A DNA stretch of 64,000 nucleotides from Pimelobacter simplex (lineage in GTDB: Bacteria > Actinomycetota > Actinomycetes > Propionibacteriales > Nocardioidaceae), in contig NZ_FOUK01000001.1 in the NCBI RefSeq assembly GCF_900114845.1, positions 1 through 64,000 of the forward strand, read 5' to 3'. Positions 41,771-51,122 of this stretch are shown here, one piece after another. Made by a program: the position numbers and the translations under genes. Position 1 is the first letter of the stretch; each line of letters begins with the position of its first letter. Under the pieces are notes generated by a model, which had not been told where the DNA came from, searched no databases, and was given only the letters and a program-made list of their open reading frames with translations.

Positions 41771-42447
41771 CCCGCATAGGCGGTCCGCATCTCACCGGCG
41801 GGCCAGCCGGCCGGCAGCAGCGCGGCCGGCAGCAGCGGGTCCGCCGCCAGGTGCCGGACGACGTGGGCGGCCACCGCGAGCCGCGCGGCGGGCTCCGGGG
41901 TGGCGGCCAGCCGGGCCAGCAGGGCGCGACCCTCCGCGGCCCACGCCCCGAGGTCCCACAGCCGCGCGGCGAGCGCGACCGGGTCCTCGTCGGGGGTGAC
42001 CCGGAAGGTGCTCAGCACCTCGTCGTCGGCGTACTCCCGGGCGCGGCGCAGGTTCGCGGGCCGGGTCCACACGCCCTCGCGCAGCTCGGCCAGCCGGTAC
42101 GACGCGAGCCGGTCCCGCAGCGCCGCGCGCTCGGCGCCGGTGCGTCCGGCGACCACGACGACCGCCATCTCCCAGCCGCCGTCCCACCCGGTCTCGGCGT
42201 CGAGCACCGCCTCGTCCTGCCGGCGCTGGCGGGCGGCCAGCCGTGCGCCGAGCACGTAGTCGCCGGCGTCGCGCTCCAGGTCGCCCGCGGCGACCGCCCG
42301 GGTCAGCGCGACCCGCGCGGTCGCCGCGGGGATGCCGAAGTGCTCGCCCGCGCGGACCAGCTCGGCGGCCGACATCCGGTCCGGGTGCGAGCCGAGCAGC
42401 AGGCTCAGCATCACCGAGCGGGCCGAGAGCGGGGCCAGGTCCTCCAC
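41728..42447 (-). CDS. PaaX family transcriptional regulator
   Basis: 239 residues from GTG 42447. N-terminal SARSVMLSLLLGSHPDRMSA and LVRAGEHFGIPAATARVALTRAVAAGDLERD match the PaaX winged helix; the middle GWEMAVVVVAGRTGAERAALRDRL and LREGVWTRPANL match the PaaX central domain. PaaX represses phenylacetate or related acyl-CoA catabolism and responds to the CoA thioester. It is divergent from the AidB-like acyl-CoA dehydrogenase and is likely its regulator. TAGCAT lies 8 bases before the GTG, a leaderless layout. Confidence 0.83.
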   Translation of the reverse strand: MEDLAPLSARSVMLSLLLGSHPDRMSAAELVRAGEHFGIPAATARVALTRAVAAGDLERDAGDYVLGARLAARQRRQDEAVLDAETGWDGGWEMAVVVVAGRTGAERAALRDRLASYRLAELREGVWTRPANLRRAREYADDEVLSTFRVTPDEDPVALAARLWDLGAWAAEGRALLARLAATPEPAARLAVAAHVVRHLAADPLLPAALLPAGWPAGEMRTAYAGYQDELRSLSVGVR

Positions 42448-42503
42448 GGGCGACCATGCTACACATCTAGACACGGTTGTGGAGCAAATCGTAATATCGC
42501 TCC

Positions 42504-44135
42504 ATGACGACGCACGAGGTCTTCAACCAGGTCCCCCCGCTGGTCGGCCACGACACCGCCGCCGACCCGGCCCTGCTCGAGGGCATCGAGCGCGAGGGCG
42601 CCGGCTGGGCCCTCGACGAGATCCACGAGGTCGGCCGCCTGGCCGGCACGCCGGAGGCGATCGAGCTGGGCCGGCTCGCCGAGCGGGTGCCGCCGCGGCT
42701 GCACACCCACGACAGGTACGGCCGGCGGGTCGACGAGGTCGAGTACACGCCGGCGTACCACCGGCTGATGGAGACGGCCGTCGGTCACGGCATCCACGCC
42801 GCCCCGTGGGCCGACGACCGGCCCGGCGCCCATGTCGCGCGGGCCGCGAAGTTCTACGCCTGGAACGTCGACGCCGGCCACGGCTGCCCGATCTCGATGA
42901 CCTACGCCGTCGTCCCGGCGCTGCGCGCCAACCCCGAGCTCGCCGCCCGCTTCGAGCCCCTGCTCACCAACCGCGAGTACGACTTCGGCCTGCGCGACCC
43001 CGCGACCAAGCGCGGTCTCATCGCCGGCATGTCGATGACCGAGAAGCAGGGCGGCTCCGACGTCCGCGCCAACACCACGACCGCGACGCCGGTCGCCGGC
43101 GAGCCCGGCACCTACCGGATCGTCGGCCACAAGTGGTTCACGTCGGCGCCGATGTCCGACATGTTCCTCACCCTCGCCCAGGCGCCCGGCGGCCTCTCCT
43201 GCTTCCTGCTGCCGCGGGTGCTGCCCGGCGGCGAGGCCAACCCGATCCGCTTCCTGCGGCTCAAGGACAAGCTCGGCAACAAGTCCAACGCCTCGTCCGA
43301 GATCGAGTACGACAACGCCGTCGGCTGGCTCGTGGGCGACGAGGGCAAGGGCGTCAAGACCATCGTCGAGATGGTCAACATGACCCGCCTCGACTGCGTC
43401 ATCGGCAGCGCCGCCGGCATGCGCAGCGCGCTCGTCCAGGCCGCCCACCACGCCCGCCACCGCGCCGCCTTCGGCAAGCTGCTCATCGACCAGCCGCTGA
43501 TGCGCAACGTGCTCGCCGACCTCGCCGTCGAGTCCGAGGCCGCGACCACCGCCATGATGCGCCTGGCCGGCGCCAACGACCGCGCCATCCACGGCGACAC
43601 CGGCGAGGCCGCCCTGCGCCGCCTCGCGCTCGCCGCCACCAAGTACTACGTGTGCAAGCGCGGGCCGGTCCTCGCCAACGAGGCCCTCGAGTGCCTCGGC
43701 GGCAACGGCTACATCGAGGACTTCGACCTCGCGCGCATCTACCGCGAGCTGCCGCTGCTCTCGATCTGGGAGGGCTCCGGCAATGTCGCCGCCCTCGACG
43801 CGCTGCGCGCCATCGGCCGCGAGCCCGAGTCGCTCGACGCGTTCTTCGGCGAGGCCGAGCTCGCGCTCGGCGCCGACGCCCGCTACGACGACGCCGTGTC
43901 GTCGCTCAAGAAGGAGCTCACCCAGTTCGACGACATCGAGCTGCGCGCCCGCCGCCTGGTCGAGCAGATCGCCGTCGTCTTCCAGGCCGGGCTGCTGCTG
44001 CGCCACGCGCCCACCGCCGTCGCCGACGCCTTCTGCGCGACCCGGCTGGCGCGCGACTGGGGCAGCGCGTTCGGGACGATGCCGGCCGGGCTCGACCTCG
44101 CTCCGCTCCTGGAGCGGACCGAGCCCGGCTTCTGA
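42504..44135 (+). CDS. AidB-like acyl-CoA dehydrogenase
   Basis: 543 residues, longer than ordinary acyl-CoA dehydrogenases and with AidB landmarks: GHGCPISMTYAVVPALRANP, SMTEKQGGSDVRANTTTA, GHKWFTSAPMSDMFLTLAQA, NKSNASSEIEYDNA, TRLDCVIGSAAGMRSAL, LECLGGNGYIEDFDLARIYR and the catalytic-Glu segment SIWEGSGNVAALDALRA. It binds FAD. AidB of E. coli binds DNA and was linked to alkylation response; related enzymes may act on isovaleryl-like acyl-CoA. With a PaaX neighbour and the leucine module downstream, acyl-CoA oxidation is more likely here. TAATAT sits 6 bases before ATG 42504 (leaderless). Confidence 0.9.
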   Translation: MTTHEVFNQVPPLVGHDTAADPALLEGIEREGAGWALDEIHEVGRLAGTPEAIELGRLAERVPPRLHTHDRYGRRVDEVEYTPAYHRLMETAVGHGIHAAPWADDRPGAHVARAAKFYAWNVDAGHGCPISMTYAVVPALRANPELAARFEPLLTNREYDFGLRDPATKRGLIAGMSMTEKQGGSDVRANTTTATPVAGEPGTYRIVGHKWFTSAPMSDMFLTLAQAPGGLSCFLLPRVLPGGEANPIRFLRLKDKLGNKSNASSEIEYDNAVGWLVGDEGKGVKTIVEMVNMTRLDCVIGSAAGMRSALVQAAHHARHRAAFGKLLIDQPLMRNVLADLAVESEAATTAMMRLAGANDRAIHGDTGEAALRRLALAATKYYVCKRGPVLANEALECLGGNGYIEDFDLARIYRELPLLSIWEGSGNVAALDALRAIGREPESLDAFFGEAELALGADARYDDAVSSLKKELTQFDDIELRARRLVEQIAVVFQAGLLLRHAPTAVADAFCATRLARDWGSAFGTMPAGLDLAPLLERTEPGF

Positions 44136-44386
44136 GACCGGCGGGGCCGCCACCGGGACCGTAAGGAAATGGGCGCCGCGGTGTCCTTCCTGGCGGAGGG
44201 TGGCCGCGGCTCGAGCCGAGCTCTCCTGCGCTCGACCACCGGCTGCCGCAGGTCCGGACGGTGTCCCCAAGAATCCGGTCCGGACCACTCCGGCGGGGGC
44301 CGCGCCCGTACCTCCCCGTACGCCGCGCGCCCCCGCACCCGGGTCCGGGTCGGGCCTGCCGCGCGGGAGGGCGCGGTGGGCCCGGC
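44136..44386. other. Gap between aidB-like gene and tetR gene, no gene seen
   Basis: 251 bases lie between convergent stops. An open frame from ATG 44169 gives composition-driven Arg/Ser/Gly sequence without family features and runs into the tetR gene, so I do not call it. GTCCGGAC, self-complementary, occurs twice (44252-44259 and 44278-44285), and GGCGG/CCGCC just after the dehydrogenase stop could form a small hairpin. A terminator in this stretch is likely but not sharply defined. Confidence 0.4.
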
Positions 44387-44956
44387 TCAGGCCGCGGGGA
44401 CGTCGAGCGCGGCGAGCGCCATCGAGGCGAGCAGGTCGCGCAGCGCGCCGTCCGGGATGGCGTGGCCGGCCCGGGGCGTGGAGTTGAGCAGCCCGAACGC
44501 CGCCTGCGCGGCCGCGTGGGCGCTGGCCCGGTCGAGGCCGGGGCGCAGGGCGCGGAGCTGGTCGGCCCAGAGGGTGATGTAGGAGCGCTGCAGCCGGCGC
44601 ACCTGCTCGCGGGCGTCGGCGGGCAGGGACTCCCAGTCCCGGTCCTGGACGACGATCAGCGGCCGGTGCGAGAGCGCGAACTCCACGTGCCAGTCGACGA
44701 GCCCGCGCAGCGCGGCGGCCGGGTCGCCGGCGCCGGCCGCGACCCGCTCCTGGCCGACCGAGAGCAGCCGCTCGCTGATCGAGGTGAGCATCTCGGCGAG
44801 CATCGCCTGCTTGGAGGAGAAGTGCTTGTAGAGGGCCGGTCCGGAGATGCCGCACGCGGCACCGAGGTCGGCGACGGAGACGCCGTGGAAGCCGCGGGCG
44901 GCGAACATCTCGGCCGCGGTGGCGAGGATCTGCTCCCGCCTGCTGGTCTCGGTCAC
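44387..44956 (-). CDS. TetR family regulator near the leucine-degradation module
   Basis: 189 residues from GTG 44956. HTH: REQILATAAEMFAARGFHGV then LGAACGISGPALYKHFSSKQAMLAEML, canonical TetR. C-terminal helices end with DLLASMALAALDVPAA. TAACCT lies 6 bases before the start codon (leaderless), the same hexamer found in the methylcrotonyl-CoA carboxylase promoter. TetR regulators of this type commonly repress acyl-CoA dehydrogenase/carboxylase operons; the 34-bp palindrome at 46752-46785 is a candidate target, but no such palindrome lies at its own start, which weakens the case. Confidence 0.85.
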   Translation of the reverse strand: MTETSRREQILATAAEMFAARGFHGVSVADLGAACGISGPALYKHFSSKQAMLAEMLTSISERLLSVGQERVAAGAGDPAAALRGLVDWHVEFALSHRPLIVVQDRDWESLPADAREQVRRLQRSYITLWADQLRALRPGLDRASAHAAAQAAFGLLNSTPRAGHAIPDGALRDLLASMALAALDVPAA

Positions 44957-44994
44957 CCCCGAAGGTTAGGGCACCGCGCGGGAGCGTCCGCGGA

Positions 44995-45474
44995 TCAGGC
45001 CGTGCAGGCCTCGGTGAGGTACGCGTCGATGGCCCCGGTGCCGGCCTGCTCCTTCTTCACGCCCGCGCCGAGGTCGTCGATGGACGAGCTGGCGCGCACG
45101 AGCCGGTCGAGGACGTCGAGCTCGGTGAGCGCGGCGGCGGGGAAGTCCTCGGGGACGCCGACCTCGTAGATGCGGTCGAGGGCGGCGACGACGCGCTTCC
45201 AGTCGCCGGCGTTGCCGGGCCGGGCGCCGTCCACGGCGTCGTCGGCATCCTGCATGGCGGTGCAGAAGGACGCCACGTCGGCACCCATCGCGAAGCCGGA
45301 CTGCGCGGCGGCGGCGTCGAGGGCCTCGGCCTCGCTCTGACCGCTCGCGGTGGTCGTGGGGGAGGTGGTCGGGGGCGCCGCGCCCGGCTCGCTGCCGTCA
45401 CTGCCGCAGGCGGTGAGGGTCACGGAGAGCAGGAGCGTGAGGACTGCTCCGAGGGCTGCGTGGGGGCGGCGCAT
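44995..45474 (-). CDS. Small secreted lipoprotein
   Basis: 159 residues. Signal with lipobox LTAC (about residues 20-23), then a Thr/Ser/Pro linker (TTSPTTTASGQ) and a small helical domain with a probable disulfide between FCTAM and EACTA. It ends just as two tandem lipoproteins at 55-56 kb do (xxC near the C-terminus) and has the same EVGxP turn, suggesting distant paralogy. Function unknown; outer face of the membrane. It is on the same strand as the TetR gene but 38 bases apart, and probably independent. Confidence 0.75.
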   Translation of the reverse strand: MRRPHAALGAVLTLLLSVTLTACGSDGSEPGAAPPTTSPTTTASGQSEAEALDAAAAQSGFAMGADVASFCTAMQDADDAVDGARPGNAGDWKRVVAALDRIYEVGVPEDFPAAALTELDVLDRLVRASSSIDDLGAGVKKEQAGTGAIDAYLTEACTA

Positions 45475-45564
45475 GCGCCCGAGTATCGCCCAGTTTGGTC
45501 ATGACCCGGCCAGCGGGCGCTGTTAGGACGGGGAGGAATGCACCGCCCACCCAGAGGAGACGAC

Positions 45565-46728
45565 ATGTGGAAGATCACCGCACGGCTCGGGATCGGGGTG
45601 GTCGCCGTCGCACTGGCGGCTGCCACGACCCCGGCACTCGCGGGCGACACGCACGGCCATCACACCCTGCGCACCATCGCGCCCCTGAACGGTCCCCGGG
45701 GCATCGACGCCCTCGGCCACGGCCGCACCCTGGTCACCGAGACGAACGGTGACTTCAGCCTGGTCGTCGAGCGCCGGCACAAGCCGGCCCGGGTGATCCG
45801 GCTCGGCAACCTGCCCACCGACTTCCCGCCCGCGATCTCCCGCGGGCCGCACGGCACCATCTACCTGCTGACGGGGGCCTCCGGACCGCCGCCGTCCGAC
45901 CGCACCGCACCGCGCCTGCTGGCGCGCTCGGCCGCGGCGCCGACGCCGGCGCCGGGCACGACGCTCTTCAAGTGGCGCCCGGGCTGGAAGGCGCCGAGGC
46001 CGGTGGCCGACATCAGCGCCTACCAGGCGCACGACCCCGACCCGTGGGACCAGGAGGGCTTCCCGGCCGACAGCAACCCGTTCGGTCTGGTCGCCCTGCG
46101 CGACGGCACCGTGCTGGTCTCCGACGCGGCCGGCAACGACCTGCTGCGGGTCTGGCCGCGCACCGGCAGGATCAAGACCGTCGCCCGGCTCATGCCCCGC
46201 CTGGTGCGCGTGCCGGCCGGACTGCCCGACGTCCCGCCTGAGGAGGGGGGCCCGCTGCCGCCCGCGGGGACGCCGATCCTGTCCGAGCCCGTCGCGACCT
46301 CGGTGACGGTCGGTGCCGACGGCTACTGGTACGTCGGCGAGCTGCGCGGCTTCCCGGCCACCCCGGGCACCTCGCAGATCTGGCGGATCAAGCCCGGCAC
46401 CCGCAACGCCACCTGCGACCCGCTGCACCCGCGCAAGGGCGCCTGCAAGCGGTACGCCGACGGCTTCACCTCGATCACCGACCTGGCCGCCGGCCCGAAG
46501 GGGATCTACGCGCTGGAGCTGTCCAAGAAGAGCTGGCTCGGCTTCGAGCTGGGACTGCCGGGCGCGCAGGAGGGCGGGCTGTTCCTGGTCCGCCGGCCCG
46601 GACAGCACCCGCGGGTCCGTGAGCTCGTCCCCGGAAAGCTGATGCTTCCCGGTGGCGTCGACGTGAGCGATCATGTCTACGTCGTGGGCCCGCTGTTCGG
46701 CCCCGGGGCGCTGATGCGCCTGCGCTGA
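45565..46728 (+). CDS. ScyD/ScyE-family secreted beta-propeller protein
   Basis: 387 residues from ATG 45565 with GAGGAGA upstream. Signal peptide (LGIGVVAVALAAATTPALA) followed by repeated blades: LNGPRGIDALGHGRTLVTET, NPFGLVALRDGTVLVSDAAGNDLLRV, SVTVGADGYWYVGELRGFP and SITDLAAGPKGIYALELS. This spacing fits the ScyD/ScyE family of secreted propellers. ScyD/E were named from cyanobacterial scytonemin clusters, but actinobacterial homologues have no known role. The dense Asp/Gly turns suggest Ca binding or carbohydrate contact (inference). No neighbouring gene explains its job; it precedes the carboxylase operon on the same strand. Confidence 0.83.
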   Translation: MWKITARLGIGVVAVALAAATTPALAGDTHGHHTLRTIAPLNGPRGIDALGHGRTLVTETNGDFSLVVERRHKPARVIRLGNLPTDFPPAISRGPHGTIYLLTGASGPPPSDRTAPRLLARSAAAPTPAPGTTLFKWRPGWKAPRPVADISAYQAHDPDPWDQEGFPADSNPFGLVALRDGTVLVSDAAGNDLLRVWPRTGRIKTVARLMPRLVRVPAGLPDVPPEEGGPLPPAGTPILSEPVATSVTVGADGYWYVGELRGFPATPGTSQIWRIKPGTRNATCDPLHPRKGACKRYADGFTSITDLAAGPKGIYALELSKKSWLGFELGLPGAQEGGLFLVRRPGQHPRVRELVPGKLMLPGGVDVSDHVYVVGPLFGPGALMRLR

Positions 46729-46749
46729 CACCTCACCGCCGCGCGGCTC

Positions 46750-46785
46750 TTGCACCCCAGGTTAACGATCGTTAACCTGGGGTGC
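46750..46785 (+). promoter_or_regulatory. Promoter and 34-bp palindromic operator of the mcc operon
   Basis: A perfect 34-bp palindrome (46752-46785; left arm GCACCCCAGGTTAACGA, then its exact inverse) ends on the base before the GTG start at 46786. TTGCAC (46750-46755), 17 bases, TAACCT (46773-46778) form a strong promoter overlapping the palindrome, with the start codon 7 bases after the -10, hence leaderless. A TetR-type dimer bound here would block the polymerase. Confidence 0.75.
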
Positions 46786-48336
46786 GTGTCCGACAACGCC
46801 GAGCCCACCCTCCGGGACCTCGCCGCTGACCTCCGCGACCGCCTGGCGCGCGTGCGCCAGGGCGGCAGCGAGGCGGCGCGCACCAAGCACACCGACCGCG
46901 GCAAGCTGCTGGTCCGCGACCGGGTCGACGGCCTGCTCGACCCGGGCAGCCCCTTCCTCGAGCTGGCGCCGCTCGCGGCCTACGGCATGTACGGCAAGGG
47001 GGACGGCGACGACCACGCCGTCCCCGCCGCCGGCGTCGTCGCCGGCATCGGCCGGGTCGAGGGCCGCAACACCCTCGTCGTCGCCAACGACGCGACGGTC
47101 AAGGGCGGCACCTACTACCCGATGACGGTCAAGAAGCACCTGCGCGCGCAGACCGTCGCCGCCGAGAACCGGCTCCCCTGCGTCTACCTCGTCGACTCCG
47201 GCGGCGCCTTCCTGCCGATGCAGGACGAGGTGTTCCCCGACAAGGAGCACTTCGGCCGGATCTTCTTCAACCAGGCCAACATGTCGTCGCGCGGCATCCC
47301 GCAGCTCGCCGCGGTGATGGGCTCGTGCACCGCCGGCGGTGCCTACGTGCCGGCGATGTCCGACGAGACCGTCATCGTCAAGAACCAGGGCACCATCTTC
47401 CTCGGCGGCCCGCCGCTGGTGAAGGCCGCGACCGGTGAGGTCGTCAGTGCCGAGGACCTCGGCGGCGGCGACGTCCACGCCCGCAAGAGCGGCGTCGTCG
47501 ACCACCTGGCCGACGACGACGCGCACGCGCTGCGCATCCTGCGCGGCATCGTCGCCACGCTGCCCGACCAGCCGCGCGCCACCGACCTGGCGCCGGTCGA
47601 GGACCCGCTCGAGCCGCCCGAGTCGCTCTACGACGTGGTGCCCACCAGCACCCGCACGCCGTACGACGTCCGCGAGGTGGTCCGCCGCCTCGTCGACGGC
47701 AGCCGGTTCCAGGAGTTCAAGCAGCTCTACGGCGAGACGCTCGTCTGCGGCTTCGCCCGCATCCACGGCCACCGGGTCGGCATCGTCGCCAACAACGGCA
47801 TCCTGTTCAGCGAGTCGGCGCTCAAGGGCGCCCACTTCGTCGAGCTGTGCAACCAGCGCGGCATCCCGCTGCTGTTCCTGCAGAACATCTCCGGCTTCAT
47901 GGTCGGCCGCGAGTACGAGAACCGCGGCATCGCCCGCGACGGCGCCAAGCTCGTCACCGCGGTCGCCTGCTCCGTCGTCCCCAAGCTGACCGTCGTCATC
48001 GGCGGCTCCTTCGGCGCCGGCAACTACGGCATGTGCGGGCGCGCCTACGACCCGCGCTTCCTCTGGATGTGGCCCAACGCCCGGATCTCCGTGATGGGCG
48101 GCGACCAGGCGGCCGGCGTCCTCGCCACCGTCGCCGGCCGCGAGGACGACGAGGAGTTCAAGGCCCCGATCAAGGAGCAGTACGAGCGCCAGGGCTCGCC
48201 CTACTACGCGAGCGCGCGGCTCTGGGACGACGGCGTGATCGACCCCGCCGACACCCGCCGGGTGCTCGGCATGGCGCTCGACGTCGTCGCGCCGGTGCCC
48301 ACGCCCGACCCCTCCTACGGCATCTTCCGGATGTGA
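46786..48336 (+). CDS. mccB: Methylcrotonyl-CoA carboxylase beta subunit (carboxyltransferase)
   Basis: 516 residues from GTG 46786. Carboxyltransferase landmarks: [80 protein letters not shown], and [20 protein letters not shown]. The [14 protein letters not shown] and [16 protein letters not shown] segments are the signature of methylcrotonyl-CoA rather than propionyl-CoA carboxylases. It transfers CO2 from biotin to 3-methylcrotonyl-CoA in leucine breakdown. Start chosen because the promoter places it leaderless; an upstream ATG at 46750 would lie in the -35. It overlaps mccA by GTGA. Confidence 0.9.
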   Translation: MSDNAEPTLRDLAADLRDRLARVRQGGSEAARTKHTDRGKLLVRDRVDGLLDPGSPFLELAPLAAYGMYGKGDGDDHAVPAAGVVAGIGRVEGRNTLVVANDATVKGGTYYPMTVKKHLRAQTVAAENRLPCVYLVDSGGAFLPMQDEVFPDKEHFGRIFFNQANMSSRGIPQLAAVMGSCTAGGAYVPAMSDETVIVKNQGTIFLGGPPLVKAATGEVVSAEDLGGGDVHARKSGVVDHLADDDAHALRILRGIVATLPDQPRATDLAPVEDPLEPPESLYDVVPTSTRTPYDVREVVRRLVDGSRFQEFKQLYGETLVCGFARIHGHRVGIVANNGILFSESALKGAHFVELCNQRGIPLLFLQNISGFMVGREYENRGIARDGAKLVTAVACSVVPKLTVVIGGSFGAGNYGMCGRAYDPRFLWMWPNARISVMGGDQAAGVLATVAGREDDEEFKAPIKEQYERQGSPYYASARLWDDGVIDPADTRRVLGMALDVVAPVPTPDPSYGIFRM

Positions 48337-50144
48337 GTCACCCGATGATCACCACGCTCCTCATGGCCAACCGCGGCGAGATCGCCCGCCGCGTCTTCCG
48401 CACCTGCCGCGACCTCGGCATCCGCACGGTCGCGATCCACACCGACCTCGACGCCGACGCGCTCCACGTGCGCGACGCCGACGTCGCCGTCCGGGTCCCG
48501 AGCTACCTCGACGCCGACGCCGTGCTCGCCGCCGCCAAGGAGGCCGGCGCCGACGCGATCCACCCCGGCTACGGCTTCCTCTCCGAGAACGCCGGCTTCG
48601 CCGCGGCCGTCACCGACGCCGGCCTGGCCTGGGTCGGCCCCACGCCCAAGGTGATCGAGCAGATGGGCCGCAAGGACGCCGCCCGCGACCTCGCCGTCGC
48701 GGCGGGCGTCCCGGTCGTCCCGTCGTACGCGCTCGACGACGACCCGGCCGGGTTCCGCTACCCCGTGCTGGTCAAGGCCGCGGCCGGTGGCGGCGGCAAG
48801 GGCATGCGCGTGGTCCGCGCGGCCGCCGACCTCGAGGGCGCGATCGCCGCGGCCAAGCGCGAGGCGGCGAGCGCGTTCGGCGACGACACCATCCTCATCG
48901 AGAAGTACGTCGAGCGCGGCCGCCACATCGAGGTGCAGGTGCTGGGCGACAGCCACGGCAACGTCGTCCACCTCGGCACCCGCGAGTGCTCGGTCCAGCG
49001 CCGCCACCAGAAGGTCATCGAGGAGGCGCCCGCCCCGGCGCTCGACGACGACCTGCGGGCCCGGATCCACGACTCCGCGGTCGCGCTGTCGGCGTCGGTG
49101 GGCTACGAGAACGCCGGCACCATCGAGTACCTGCTCGACGCGAGCACCGGCGACTTCTACTTCCTCGAGATGAACACCCGCCTCCAGGTCGAGCACCCGG
49201 TCTCCGAGCTGCATGCAGGAATCGACCTGGTGCAGGCCCAGTTGGCGGTCGCCGCGGGCGAGCCGCTGCCGTTCGACCAGTCGGGGCTGCGCTTCTACGA
49301 CCACGCGATCGAGGCGCGCATCTACGCCGAGGACGCGTTCGGCGGCTTCCTGCCGCAGGCCGGCACGGCGAGCGTCGTGCACTGGCCGGCGTCGGCCCGG
49401 GTCGACCACGCGCTCGAGTCGGGTCAGGTCGTGAGCACCTCCTACGACCCGATGCTCGGCAAGGTGATCGTGTCGGGCCGCGACCGCACGGCCGCGCGCC
49501 GGGCGCTCGTCGCGGCGCTCGACGACACCGCGATCCTCGGGCTGACCACCAACACCGGCTTCCTGCGTGCGCTCGCCGCCGGCCCGGAGTTCGCCGAGCC
49601 CGGCGGCATCGACACCGCGTGGCTCGACCGCACCGAGCTGACCCCGCCCGATCCGGCGCCCGCCCGGGCGATCGCCGCGCGCCTGTGGCTCGACGCCAAC
49701 ACCGCGACCCACGGCCCGTTCGCCGGCGACGGCTTCCGGATGGGTGGGCCCGCGGCGGTCCCGACCGTCGAGCTCGACGAGCAGGCCACGCCGGCCGCGC
49801 GCGTCCCCGACGGCGTCGTCGCCCGGGTGAGCGCCCACGAGGTCGAGCTGGTCCTCCAGGGCCAGCGCCACGTCTTCGTCCGCCCCGACGCGAGCACCGA
49901 CCACGGCGCGGCCGCCGGCGACGGCACCGTCGTTGCGCCGATGCCCGGCACGGTGCTTGACGTCCGCGTCACCGAGGGCCAGCAGGTCGCCGAGGGCGAC
50001 GTGCTCGGCGTCGTCGAGGCGATGAAGATGGAGCTCGCGCTCAAGGCCCCCTACGCGGGTGTGGTCACCAGCGTCACCGCCGGCACCGGCCAGCAGGTCG
50101 CGCTCGGCGCCGTGCTGTTCGTCGTCGAGGAGGCCGCGGAATGA
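48333..50144 (+). CDS. mccA: Biotin carboxylase/carrier alpha subunit (methylcrotonyl-CoA carboxylase)
   Basis: 603 residues from GTG 48333 (overlapping mccB by GTGA); the alternative ATG 48345 starts precisely at [16 protein letters not shown]. The biotin carboxylase domain has the ATP loop [48 protein letters not shown] and [14 protein letters not shown]. The C-terminal biotinyl domain carries EAMKMEL; the biotin Lys is about residue 565. It charges biotin with CO2 for MccB. In many relatives the same alpha subunit serves several carboxylases; its position between mccB and HMG-CoA lyase ties it to leucine degradation. ATGA overlap with the next gene. Confidence 0.92.
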   Translation: MSHPMITTLLMANRGEIARRVFRTCRDLGIRTVAIHTDLDADALHVRDADVAVRVPSYLDADAVLAAAKEAGADAIHPGYGFLSENAGFAAAVTDAGLAWVGPTPKVIEQMGRKDAARDLAVAAGVPVVPSYALDDDPAGFRYPVLVKAAAGGGGKGMRVVRAAADLEGAIAAAKREAASAFGDDTILIEKYVERGRHIEVQVLGDSHGNVVHLGTRECSVQRRHQKVIEEAPAPALDDDLRARIHDSAVALSASVGYENAGTIEYLLDASTGDFYFLEMNTRLQVEHPVSELHAGIDLVQAQLAVAAGEPLPFDQSGLRFYDHAIEARIYAEDAFGGFLPQAGTASVVHWPASARVDHALESGQVVSTSYDPMLGKVIVSGRDRTAARRALVAALDDTAILGLTTNTGFLRALAAGPEFAEPGGIDTAWLDRTELTPPDPAPARAIAARLWLDANTATHGPFAGDGFRMGGPAAVPTVELDEQATPAARVPDGVVARVSAHEVELVLQGQRHVFVRPDASTDHGAAAGDGTVVAPMPGTVLDVRVTEGQQVAEGDVLGVVEAMKMELALKAPYAGVVTSVTAGTGQQVALGAVLFVVEEAAE

Positions 50145-51088
50145 GCGCGCTGCCGATGGTGGTCCCCGAGCCGGGGCTGCCCACCGAGGTCACGATCTAC
50201 GAGGTCGGCGCCCGCGACGGCCTGCAGAACGAGAAGACGTCGGTCCCGACCGAGGTCAAGGCGGAGTTCGTCCGCCGTCTCCTCGGTGCGGGCCTGCCGA
50301 TCGTCGAGGCGACGAGCTTCGTGCACCCGAAGTGGGTGCCGCAGCTCGCCGACGCCGCCGAGCTGATGACCGGCCTCACCGCCGAGCTCGGCGACGCCGC
50401 CCGCCAGCTGCCCGTCCTGGTGCCCAACCAGCGCGGCCTCGACCGCGCCGTCGAGCTGGGCCTGCGCCACGTCGCCGTGTTCGCCTCGGCGACCGAGACC
50501 TTCGCGAGCAAGAACCTCAACCGCACGCTGGAGTCGCAGTTCGAGATGTTCGAGCCGACCATCGCGGCCGCGCTGGCGGCCGGGATGGACGTGCGCGGCT
50601 ACGTCTCCATGTGCTTCGGCGACCCGTGGGAGGGCGCCGTGCCCGTCGAGCAGGTCGTCGCCGTCGGCAAGCGGCTGCTCGACCTCGGCGTCGGCCAGCT
50701 CAGCCTCGGCGACACCATCGGCGTCGCCACCGCCGGCCACGTGAGGTCCCTCGTCGCCGCGTTCGCCGACGCGGGCGTGGGCTGCGAGCGGCTCGCGCTG
50801 CACTTCCACGACACCTACGGCCAGGCGCTGACCAACGTCCACGCCGGCCTGCAGGCGGGGATCACCACCTTCGACGCCTCCGCCGGCGGCCTCGGCGGCT
50901 GCCCCTACGCCAAGAGCGCGACCGGCAACCTCGCCACCGAGGACCTCGTCTGGTTCCTCACCGGGCTCGGCATCGAGCACGGCGTGGACCTCGACGCCGT
51001 CGTCGGCACCAGTGTCTGGATGGCCGGACAGCTCGGGCGGCCCAGCCCCTCCGCAGTGGTGCGGGCGCTCGGCGGCACGCCCGGCTGA
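50141..51088 (+). CDS. mvaB: Hydroxymethylglutaryl-CoA lyase
   Basis: 315 residues. The HMGL-like TIM barrel is clear: EVGARDGLQNEKTSVPTEVK, VEATSFVHPKWVPQLADAAE, FASATETFASKNLN, SMCFGDPWEGAVP, LHFHDTYGQALTNVHAGLQA, and the signature Cys loop ASAGGLGGCPYAKSATGNLA. It cleaves HMG-CoA into acetoacetate and acetyl-CoA, the last step of leucine breakdown. It follows mccA with an ATGA overlap, so all three genes make one operon. No methylglutaconyl-CoA hydratase is in this window, so the pathway's hydratase must be encoded elsewhere. Confidence 0.93.
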   Translation: MSALPMVVPEPGLPTEVTIYEVGARDGLQNEKTSVPTEVKAEFVRRLLGAGLPIVEATSFVHPKWVPQLADAAELMTGLTAELGDAARQLPVLVPNQRGLDRAVELGLRHVAVFASATETFASKNLNRTLESQFEMFEPTIAAALAAGMDVRGYVSMCFGDPWEGAVPVEQVVAVGKRLLDLGVGQLSLGDTIGVATAGHVRSLVAAFADAGVGCERLALHFHDTYGQALTNVHAGLQAGITTFDASAGGLGGCPYAKSATGNLATEDLVWFLTGLGIEHGVDLDAVVGTSVWMAGQLGRPSPSAVVRALGGTPG

Positions 51089-51122
51089 GGGTCGTTCGCC
51101 CCGCCCCCTTACGGTTGACCGC

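Noticed and set aside
44169..44582. ATG with AAGGA nearby, 137 codons
   Set aside because: Ribosome site too close to the ATG, runs antisense into a clear TetR gene, and has no protein-like pattern.
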